Of a stretch of DNA of 64,000 bases, positions 55,801 to 62,183 are shown piece by piece. The stretch comes from Iris pallida (lineage: Eukaryota; Streptophyta; Magnoliopsida; Asparagales; Iridaceae), in contig JANAVB010016200.1 in assembly GCA_029216955.1 (NCBI GenBank), forward strand, positions 2,123,839 to 2,187,838. Reading direction: 5' to 3'. The first letter of the stretch is position 1. The number at the start of each line of letters is the position of its first letter. Made by a program: the position numbers and the translations under genes. A model generated the notes under the pieces. That model was not told the DNA's origin and ran no database searches. It saw only the letters and a list, made by a program, of their open reading frames with translations.

Positions 55801-56341
55801 GTTTGTCTCTACTAACAAACGTAATTGGAGTGAGAAGCTCGGTGAATGCTTGTGGGCCTACCGTACTACAGTTCGTAATGCTACTAAATGTACACCCTTC
55901 TCTCTGGTGTATGGTTGTGAAGCTGTTCTTCCATTAGAGATTCAAATTCCTTCTTTAAGGATAGCAATCGCTAATGAACTCACTGCCGAAAATAATGATC
56001 GTCTTCGACTTCAGGAATTAGAAGCTCTGGATGAAAAGCGATTATCTGCTCAACAGAATATTGAATTCTATCAAGCTAGAATCTCAAGAGCTTTTAATAA
56101 GAAAGTCAGAGTTCGAGCGTATCAAAAAGGAGAACTTGTTCTAACAGTCAGACGTCCTATGACTATGACTCATATGAGCAAGGGTAAATTTGACGCAAAA
56201 TGGGAAGGTCCCTATATCGTAAGCAGAGTTTTCTCAAATGGAGCTTATCAACTCTCAGAACTGGATGGCCGAAAAGTTATGATGCCTATTAATGGCAAAT
56301 TCCTTAAAAATATTGTAATCATCAGACAAGTTCATGTTTAG
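52784..56341 (+). CDS. Tat element pol: RT, RNase H, second RNase H, integrase
   Basis: Copies element RNA and inserts the DNA. The frame is open from 52784; the first ATG is at 52988 (residue 1 below). RT carries YVDD at residues 192-195. The Ty3 RNase H follows (RYSPVEKECLALMFAVQ). A second, archaeal-type RNase H has RLFFDGAS (Asp 492), AEYNALLIGL and YGDSKLIVNQ; this dual arrangement defines the Tat lineage. Integrase has an HHCC finger (AHDGICGEH, KKCKACQ) and the triad D829, D890, E926 (35 residues between the last two). The C-terminus (KWEGPYIV) is typical, with no chromodomain. The frame is intact throughout. Confidence 0.95.
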   Translation, partial: RSDEDEEEFEISPESEQWVQRLDNQWEFRFEQKEPPTEDKLVQIDVGEEGSPKPIFISESLSETDKQDMIKLIRDYIDVFAWSYEDMPGLDPQIATHKLNILPNAKPVKQQQRRFRPDIMDAIEAEVNKLMASGFIREEQHSDWVANIVPVLKKTGKIRVCIDFRDLNAACPKDEFLLPITDVMIDNTCGFERMSFMDGYSGYNQIKMFPDDEKHTSFRTPIGTYCYTVMPFGLKNAGATYQRAMSIIFREHLRKTVECYVDDIAVKSRQKEDHIQDLKTIFDLMRKHQLKMNPTKSFLGVSSGKFLGFVITSKGIHVDPEKIKAIQEMRPPRTLKELRGFQERIAYIRRFISNLSGRCRPFNKLMKKGVSFVWSDECQKVFDDIKQYLMSPLVLVPPVSGIPFLLYTRAMSHSLGALLAQKNKNGHEQAIYYLSRTMTGAEPRYSPVEKECLALMFAVQKTRHYIIGQTIHVISKINPIRVMMKKPSVLNSRLANWEILLAQYDMHYIPQKSVKGQALADFLAAHSIPEDSKLYDEIPDEVLDSNQIAEEDLTWRLFFDGASRIGPNGDIVAGVGIVLVSPEGLAIQRAYSLDQPCSNNVAEYNALLIGLQLAKHLNIQHLEAYGDSKLIVNQIRGTYEVRHQDLVPYHRSAISMASSFEEFFIEHVRRACNTEADALANLAAVLAIPIRWQQMIVVRNRELFHLENNLTLGLPIDIEESTSHDVNTTRGFGFSRKSLSSSSDSSMEFIFSNSTETQNTDWRLPFLDFVLYDILPDDPSEAASIRRRSLRFYYNHTTKTLYRRAYDGLLLRCVAGDEAQQIIREAHDGICGEHQPGPKLQDRIRCMGYYWPTMVSDAIEYAKKCKACQIHADFIHQPSEFLHPTAASWPFEAWGMDIIGPINPPSSKGHRFILAITDYFSKWSEAIPLSEVKTSNVISFIKHHVIYRFGVPQRIIHDNGPQFVSQKFTRFCDDHRINNVASTAYNPAANGLAEAFNKTIIKLLKKFVSTNKRNWSEKLGECLWAYRTTVRNATKCTPFSLVYGCEAVLPLEIQIPSLRIAIANELTAENNDRLRLQELEALDEKRLSAQQNIEFYQARISRAFNKKVRVRAYQKGELVLTVRRPMTMTHMSKGKFDAKWEGPYIVSRVFSNGAYQLSELDGRKVMMPINGKFLKNIVIIRQVHV

Positions 56342-56342
56342 A

Positions 56343-56362
56343 AATAAAATTTTTATTTTATT
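56343..56362. terminator. paired AATAAA signals between convergent pol and antisense gene 1
   Basis: A plus-strand AATAAA (56343-56348) lies just after the pol stop. Overlapping minus-strand AATAAA motifs (plus TTTATT at 56352-56362) lie 27-40 bases past the antisense stop. Poly(A) use is inferred. Confidence 0.45.
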
Positions 56363-56388
56363 TTAATCATGAATGATGGTACATGATA

Positions 56389-56673
56389 TTAAGGAAGATC
56401 ACTATCATCCTTCTCTACGTTTGGACGTGGGCCACTGCCGTCCTTCTCGAAAATGCGATCAGCAAAAGAACTGAGGACCTCCTTGCTGGAACCCACGAGG
56501 AACTTACAAGCGGCCATCCTCATGGCTTCTTCTTCTTCAGTCCTTCCTGGTTCGAGCAGGAAGTCCAAAATGTCTTTTGGTGGCTTGGGTGCAGACGAAC
56601 CTTCGCCTGCTGCTGCCTTCTTCGATTGAACTGGATCAGCAGGGCGTTCTTCAGTGCCTTTCTGAATCTTCAT
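56389..56673 (-). CDS. antisense gene 1 of the Tat element (94 aa)
   Basis: A complete minus-strand ORF, tail-to-tail with pol, with 47 bases between stop codons. The product is hydrophilic and charged: a Pro/Lys linker (SSAPKPPKDILDFLLEPG), an acidic run (TEEEEAMRMAACKFL) and a possible amphipathic helix (SSKEVLSSFADRIF). There is no signal peptide, membrane segment or known domain. A TATA-like box (56758-56766) and a CCAAT sequence stand about 90 bases upstream of the ATG. Antisense ORFs in this position are known in some Tat elements; homology to those was not tested. Confidence 0.6.
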   Translation of the reverse strand: MKIQKGTEERPADPVQSKKAAAGEGSSAPKPPKDILDFLLEPGRTEEEEAMRMAACKFLVGSSKEVLSSFADRIFEKDGSGPRPNVEKDDSDLP

Positions 56674-56757
56674 GGCGATTTCAGCCTTCTTGGATGATTC
56701 TTCAGACGATATTTTTATGTTGAGGAATAGAAGTGTTCGTTCTTTTCAGATTTCTGC

Positions 56758-56766
56758 TATATTTAT
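56758..56766 (-). promoter_or_regulatory. TATA-like box for antisense gene 1
   Basis: The minus strand reads CCAATAAATATAGCAG. About 30 bases further upstream is ACGTGACG (56793-56800), an ACGT-core motif of the kind bound by plant bZIP factors. Confidence 0.5.
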
Positions 56767-56800
56767 TGGCAAAAGTTCTTTAAATAATGAAACGTCACGT

Positions 56801-56945
56801 TCATCCAACGGTTCACACATTCATTAATGTTTGACGGTCCATCCGTTCATTTTTCATATTCATCAGACGGTTCGCCCATTCATTAATACTTGACGGTTCA
56901 TTCGTTCATTTATTACATTCATCCGATGGTTCCTCCGTTCATAAT
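56801..56945. repeat. 59-bp tandem repeats upstream of antisense gene 1
   Basis: About 2.5 units with the order TCATCMRAYGGTTC, CATTCATTAATRYTTGACGG, TCCGTTCATT. Units start at about 56801, 56860 and 56919. Each contains AACGG/GACGG cores similar to MYB sites. Confidence 0.8.
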
Positions 56946-57347
56946 CTTCTATCAATTTTGGGGATTCGTTACTTACCTTTGGATCAATTCCGAATCTACT
57001 TACTTGTCATTTTTGACCTCTGCATAGAAATCAATCTATTTTCTTTTGAGTTCCTACAGATTATCATGTCCATATTACCTCTGATAATATTATATACTCT
57101 AAATCAGAACAGAAGATTTCATTATCTATCATGTCCACAATTCATCCACAAATACAAATTTTTGAGCATAGAAGAATTATCATTTCCATTCTCATTTCAC
57201 CACAAAAAGTCTATTACATTCTCTTAGACTTTCTTACAAATCATAATGGAAATCTATTACAAATTTTGGATTTTCATTCTATACCACAACAATAACCTAA
57301 TAGAGATCTATCTTCTTCTTTGGATCTTCTCTGTCGGACCTTCTCCG

Positions 57348-57551
57348 TCAGGTTCGTTGTTGGTGGCAGTTCCTGACTGTCTGGGTCCCAGTCACGACTA
57401 GATCAGCAGGAATCAAATTCTGGTCTTCTCTCTCAGACGAGAGGAGAACCACAGAGTAGGGCAGCACGAAGACGTGTTGCTGCCAATACAACTGGTGGAT
57501 TGGGAGCGACCTTTCAAAGGAGATAGGAATGTATCCAACATTGGGATACAA
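57348..57551 (-). other. short minus ORF of uncertain status
   Basis: Opens after a TAG and lacks an ATG at its beginning (TTG codon). It reads YIPISFERSLPIHQLYWQQH and could be a third exon of antisense transcript 2 or non-coding. Confidence 0.2.
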
Positions 57552-57695
57552 TTCCTAGTTCTGCCCTGAAAGGAACTCTACTACCCGATTTCTCGGGGTA
57601 GAGTTGACTCCACCATCCAACTCTCGTGTATAAAGGCTCTTCCTACCATCTGAGGAAGACCCTTCTATCCCATGAAGAGTTCTGAGTTGTCTGAT

Positions 57696-58023
57696 TTACG
57701 CGTCAAAAGCGTATGAGCTCCCTGATGTAGGTGTCAGAGGAATATTCTCCACAGGATCCAAATCACCAATGCCAGTTCTGAAGAAAATTTTCAGCCGAGC
57801 TTCTGCAGAAAACAGCAAGGAAAAAGATATTAAATCAACAGAAATATCATTATCATTAAGCGTGCATTTGTCAAACAGAGACAGGCGTGTATTGTTCAGT
57901 CAGAAACAAAAGCCCATCTTCAACAGTAAAAAAATGGTACGCGTACTTACCATCGAGTTTGGTGCTAAGGATTGGCAAACCAATGTCTGATATAGTGCAC
58001 AGAAATCGAACATTAGAAAGCAT
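57696..58023 (-). CDS. antisense gene 2 of the Tat element, spliced (59 aa)
   Basis: Exon 1 (58023-57951, 73 nt) starts MLSNVRFLCTISDIGLPILS. The intron is 57950-57803 (148 nt), with donor CGATG|GTAAGTA and acceptor TTTTCTGCAG|AAGCTC behind a T-rich tract. Exon 2 (57802-57696, 107 nt) continues EARLKIFFRTGIGDLDPVEN to TAA. Exons join in frame: 180 nt including the stop. Without splicing the frame instead runs 26 codons into the intron and stops, so two isoforms are possible. A TATA-like box and a G-box lie upstream. No family was recognised. Expression is unproven. Confidence 0.5.
57803..57950 (-). other. intron of antisense gene 2
   Basis: The minus-strand donor GTAAGTA and acceptor TTTCTGCAG are near-perfect plant consensus, and the interior is T-rich. 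No matching donor/acceptor pair exists on the pol strand here. Confidence 0.55.
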
Positions 58024-58114
58024 TGCTTTCCTGTTTGAGAATGAAATCTCACAAAAAATTCATTCTCAGAGAAGAAGAAGAAGAATAAGAAGATGAGTAT
58101 GCATGGAACTCTCC

Positions 58115-58126
58115 TATCTATTTAAA
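58115..58126 (-). promoter_or_regulatory. TATA-like box for antisense gene 2
   Basis: The minus strand reads CCTTTAAATAGATAGG, about 92 bases before the ATG. A short upstream ORF (ATG AAT TTT TTG TGA) lies in the leader. Confidence 0.45.
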
Positions 58127-58195
58127 GGACAAAGTGCAGGCCTATTCTTGGAACAGATCCGAGTAAAAAGCGCTCATAAACCATGGAATGAGTGT

Positions 58196-58201
58196 CACGT
58201 G
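58196..58201. promoter_or_regulatory. G-box upstream of antisense gene 2
   Basis: CACGTG within GTCACGTGTG, about 70 bp upstream of the TATA-like box. bZIP/bHLH binding is inferred from the motif only. Confidence 0.4.
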
Positions 58202-58388
58202 TGCTTTGGAAAATAGCACAATATTTGAAACATTCAAAGAGTGCCACTTAATATTCTTCATTAATGTACGCTGTTCAGCATAAAAGTTGTACTACATTTT
58301 TCAAGGCAAAAGCAGGCACTGATGACCTTACATAGGAAAAGAAGTACAACATTTCTCAAAAAGAAAACAAAAGCATAAAAGACACGCT

Positions 58389-58676
58389 CTATTTTGCAGA
58401 GTGACTGAGCTTGGCGCCCAATTCTTCTACGCTCTTGACCCCCATACGGTGTAACAGAACATTAAACATTTCACGCTGCTCTGCGAGGCTGCGCCCATTG
58501 GAAGAAGATGAGCCGTCCAGGCCAAAATAGCTCAAGAAATTCTTGGCTAGTTGTGTAGGGTCATCTTTGAACTCGAAAACAAAAGGCTCCGGTTCCTTAC
58601 CCCCAAAAGTAGGGTCGACATGGGCACAAAAACCCAACTTTCTTGCTTCTTCTTCAGCTTCTTCCTTAGGAGTCAT
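58389..58676 (-). CDS. antisense gene 3 of the Tat element (95 aa)
   Basis: An intact minus-strand ORF from ATG. The acidic N-terminus (MTPKEEAEEEARKLGFCA) is followed by a Pro/Phe stretch (FGGKEPEPFVFEFKDDP), a hydrophobic helix candidate (QLAKNFLSYFGLDG), a Ser linker, and a second helix candidate (EQREMFNVLLHRMGVKSVEE). It shares size, acidity and layout with antisense gene 1, but clear sequence homology was not seen. A TATA box (58717-58724) is 41-48 bases upstream of the ATG. It is soluble by appearance and has no known domain. Confidence 0.6.
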   Translation of the reverse strand: MTPKEEAEEEARKLGFCAHVDPTFGGKEPEPFVFEFKDDPTQLAKNFLSYFGLDGSSSSNGRSLAEQREMFNVLLHRMGVKSVEELGAKLSHSAK

Positions 58677-58716
58677 GTTGACGTAAGATGAATATCAAAG
58701 CTGAATTTTCTTCATG

Positions 58717-58724
58717 TTTATATA
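58717..58724 (-). promoter_or_regulatory. TATA box for antisense gene 3
   Basis: The minus strand reads GTTATATAAACATG, a strong plant-like TATA sequence. It lies close to the ATG, giving a leader of only about 10-20 bases. Confidence 0.5.
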
Positions 58725-58867
58725 ACAGAGCTTGCCGGCGGTTCATATTCCATCATAAATTGGATGCAATCAGTCTCGAAAAATGAAGTGTCATCATGAC
58801 ATTTAATAAGTTCATTTGCATGTTTATCTTTTTCAAAGTATTTCGAAATTTTGAAGTCTTTTCAACT

Positions 58868-58890
58868 TTCGAAAACTTTGAAGGGAGTTT
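58868..58890 (+). promoter_or_regulatory. polypurine tract region of the Tat element
   Basis: GAAAACTTTGAAGGGAG directly precedes the 3' LTR and would prime plus-strand synthesis. Confidence 0.6.
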
Positions 58891-59858
58891 TGTAGGCCTC
58901 AAAAATAATAGTCACGCTGAGTTGATCAGAACTGAGTCTCAAAGTCACGCAGAAGTGATCAGGACAAATGTTTAAAAATCACGCTAGTGACAGCTCATCA
59001 TTTGTCAGAAATTTCATCATGACTGACAGCACGACAGTCGAAGAATGTCTCCTCGCATGCCACATATTCACAGAACTCGAGAGATCACAGCCGACTATTG
59101 CATAATTTTTGAAATCTTCTTCAACAAGACTCAGCCTTCGTCAAGTTGGCGTACCAAAAGAGCTTCTTGTCATTTAATGCGACTGACAAAAGTAATCACT
59201 GTCAGAGAATTTGTGTCAGTCAAGGCACGTCGGATCAAGACAGCTGGCAGTCCTACCTCAATCGAGCGTAGATTATGTTCCTTCCCAAAGTCTGCGTATA
59301 TTTTGAGCTTTCTGTCTCAAGTTTGTGTGGATTCTGAAGTTTCCTTCCTTAAGTCTACGTGGATTTTGAAGCTTTTTGCCTTAAGTCTGCGTGGATCCTG
59401 AAGCTTCTTGCCCCAAGTTTGCGTGGATTTTGAAGCTTTCTGCCCCGAGTCTGCGTGGATTTCATCAAATTGGAGTACGTGGCAGCCATGCCACTGATCT
59501 CTCGCCTGCGTGTCCTGTAACTTGCACACGACTCATGCATGATTGCCATGTGTCCAATAGTTATAGGCCACGTCTAGTAACTGCTCACAACCTTGCGTAT
59601 GTTAAATCCTGCGTGATTTTCAACTAGGCACAGGCTGTGAAGACAGTTATCTTTTCAGTTATTTTTGACTCTATAAATAGAGTTCTTTTTCTCATTCATG
59701 GTACAGATACATAGTTATCTAACTTACTGTCAAAATGTTGAGAGCTTTTCTTCTTCGCATAGTCTAAGGGATAAAGCGATCGTCTTCTAGATCGGATTCC
59801 TACAGTTATAATTTTCCCAGATACACAATAAATAAAGTAAATTTATTTATGGAAAACA
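58891..59858 (+). repeat. 3' LTR of the Tat element
   Basis: 968 bp, about 2.4% diverged from the 5' LTR by manual comparison, with six U3 repeat units instead of seven. Confidence 0.95.
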
Positions 59859-59863
59859 AGTCG

Positions 59864-60402
59864 GGGCACAAAAGTAAATAGATCATGTTTGGTAATGATA
59901 GCATTGTGGGCGAGCTAGCCTCCCTCCAGTGCATAACAATGTACTGATAACCCCACAGTCTGCTTGCAGGATGCAGGAGACGTCGCCGGGTGCAGAGCTT
60001 CCCTCGAACGTGCTAAGGTGCGGAGCTAGCTCTGGAGCCTTGGAGCGTTGCAAGGAGCTGAAGCACCATATACATGACATAATATATCGGAACATCGCCA
60101 TGAATCATTACATCTTGTAAGCCACTTGGCACGCCTTTTATGTTTCAGAGAGAGAGAGAGAGCTTGAGCGATTTGTAATCTCGGCCCAGCGCCGCTTGTA
60201 AACTTCTTGAATGTCAATAAAGAGTTTGAATTCGCTTCAATTTGTGTTCATTTACTTTCTGCTGCAAATGGGAACACTCTGTGCGACTCTGTGGCCTAGC
60301 TCAAATCGGCCGTTTCTGGACTTAGCCTTGCACGGGCGCAACCTACCGTACGGTATCACGCCTTAGCGAGAACGATCGCACTTGCGGGAGCGGGGCGTGA
60401 CA
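59864..60402 (+). repeat. element C 3' LTR, right part
   Basis: Resumes the LTR immediately after the second AGTCG (59859-59863), colinear with the 5' LTR from about 41085 to 41659. Confidence 0.9.
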
Positions 60403-61246
60403 CGCATGACAGAGGCGGTAACACGCCCCCCCGAGGAGTCTCCACCCTTCAGAGTTATTCGGTCGAGCTGCCTTGCCACGTGGCCAACCAAAGCGTATGT
60501 GCCACCACAGCCATGTGCCCAAATCTTTGTGTGTGCCTCAAAGCCATGCGCTTGGACTCGCTCTTGATCCCTAAAGATAACAGCTAAAGTCCTTTCCATG
60601 TACCCAATCCTAGACGCATCCTGTCAGATCACTCTCCACCAAATTCGAGATCTTTGAGCCACGGACATACGCCATGTGTCCTTTAACTCAGTTCAGTCCA
60701 CGAAGGGGTGCTAACTACCCAAGATCTCAGCAACCGAAGAATCCTCTCAGTCGCCACGTGTCAGCTCTTCCATAGCACCACAGGCGCAACATGAAGAATT
60801 CAATCCCCAAATTAGGGCGTATCAACCATGCGCCCCCTCCAGCTCCAGCCACGTGGCGTTCCTACGTACAGGCGCATCCTACATATGCGTGCATGAGCAG
60901 CCCAACCTGCTGCTTATAAATAGAGGGATCACTTTCTTCTTCACACACACACACAGACAAAGGCAGACATACATACTCAGAGAGAAGCACCTCCACAGAG
61001 GCCAGAAGAGACACTTAATGTCCGCTTCTCCTCGCAACGCTCCGGCATCCAGAGCAACCCAGACCTTCAGAGAATCTAAAATCGTCGTTAGATCGTCAAC
61101 GGAGTCAACACATTACCACTCGCTCCATCGACACAAGTACCCAGATAAAAACAAAAGTGTACTCCTAGGACTACATCTGAGTCCTACATTGTAACACTGT
61201 TCTGTTTGTGATTGAAATTCCAATTCAAAGATTTTAATGGCAAACA
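60403..61246 (+). repeat. element T3 5' LTR, right part
   Basis: Contains TTATAAATAG (60914-60923) and (CA)n at about 60943-60953. It ends ATGGCAAACA, like GGAAAACA in the younger element. Its GCGC-rich words (CATGCGCC) match those left of element C. Confidence 0.75.
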
Positions 61247-62183
61247 AGCTAGCGACTCTACTGGGGACCTCTTTCTCCTCCGATGAGAAAGCTGTATCGC
61301 AATCTGACGGCGTGAAGGTGGGCTCCTCCCACAAGACACTAGTCGTATGCCTCAATTAACAGGCGTATGAGGAGTTCATCTCTGAAGGCAGAGTAAGTCC
61401 TTCGAAGCGGTTGCCGAAGCCGAAGAAGACTCGCCAAGCCTGGGTGCGCAAGGTGGAGGCCCCTGGCACATCACTGAAGGGGATGCGCCGATGCAGCCTA
61501 CCCTTCTCGCTGACGCCCTCAGCAGCCAGGATGTGCCCACGGGTGCAGCGCATCTCTCGGAAAAACATGATGCTGACCACATTCCCCAACCATCTCCTTC
61601 TCAGTCAAGGAAGATTCACCGACGGAGCAGGGGCGCATCTAACGCCCTGCGCATGAACTCTGGTGCGCCGCAGAAGGTCTCTGTCTTTGACAGAATCACT
61701 CGATGTCATGGCGAGGATAATTTGGACTCTGAGTACTATGCGCCCCAGCGGGCTGGTATAAAGAAGTCCAAGACAGCACAGTCCATGCGCCTCAAACGTG
61801 CTATGCCAACGGCAAACCAGAAGCATGCGCTCACAATCATGCGCGCTGCTGATGGTAAGCTGTACAAAGTTGACTTGGGTGCTTCTGCGCCAGAAACGAG
61901 CCGACCCTCAAAGTCCTTGTCTCACTTGGGCGCATCTGCTGCATTCACAACCAAGTCGTGCAAGGCAAATTCTGTGGTCTTGAACCCCTGCGCCTACATT
62001 GGTTGTGCGTCTGAGGCTGGTTCAAGTCACTATAAATGTGGTTCCCCCACTATTGATCTGGGATGCCTTATGCGCTGGATCAGGGGGCACAACATTCACT
62101 TGATCACCCCGGCGCTTGGCTTTGCCATGCGCCTGATGGGGGTGAAAAGGTGGGACTCTCCTCCGATGATTTGCGTAATGTGA
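61237..62183 (+). pseudogene. ORF1 of element T3, decayed
   Basis: The ATG at 61237 in the LTR end gives MANKLATLLGTSFSSDEKA, parallel to MENKLATLLGKTISSSEMA in the younger element. A TAA at 61357 interrupts it; the same frame continues QAYEEFISEGRVSPSKRLPK. Near 61480 the coding sense moves to another frame, which stays open to 62183 (VSVFDRITRCHGEDNLDSEY and onward). No 21-residue repeat array is present, so the repeats are specific to the younger element. Confidence 0.6.
61249..61266 (+). promoter_or_regulatory. element T3 primer-binding site
   Basis: CTAGCGACTCTACTGGGG differs by a few bases from TGGCGACTCTGCTGGGG in the younger Tat element. Confidence 0.65.

Larger units (their letters stand above)
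46242..59858 (+). mobile_element. 13.6 kb Tat-lineage Ty3/gypsy retrotransposon (youngest in the nest)
   Basis: LTRs at 46242-47235 and 58891-59858, TG...CA ends, and an exact duplication AGTCG at 46237-46241 and 59859-59863. Order: 5' LTR, primer site, ORF1, gag, protease, RT, RNase H, second RNase H, integrase, antisense genes, purine tract, 3' LTR. Dual RNase H, a large ORF1 before gag and antisense ORFs after pol are hallmarks of the Tat lineage (Ogre, Grande and relatives). LTRs differ by about 23 substitutions and one 26-bp indel by eye. Several in-frame stops suggest this copy is not fully active. Confidence 0.95.
39551..60402 (+). mobile_element. element C: non-coding long-LTR retrotransposon, split by a nested Tat element
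   Basis: LTRs of about 2.1 kb start TGTAATGACCCGCTCC and end GGGGCGTGACA. The 5' LTR is 39551-41659. The 3' LTR is 44708-46241 plus 59864-60402. A near-perfect 5-bp duplication (CGAAT at 39546-39550, CGCAT at 60403-60407) flanks it. The 3.05 kb interior has a primer site but no gag or pol. This LARD-like, non-autonomous design resembles Tekay/Del elements at its termini. Its own length without the insert is about 7.2 kb. Confidence 0.9.

Noticed and set aside
56383..56697. 104-aa plus-strand ORF opposite antisense gene 1
   Set aside because: It shows a Phe/Cys/Trp-rich composition typical of the complement of a charged coding frame. The minus frame is the better candidate.
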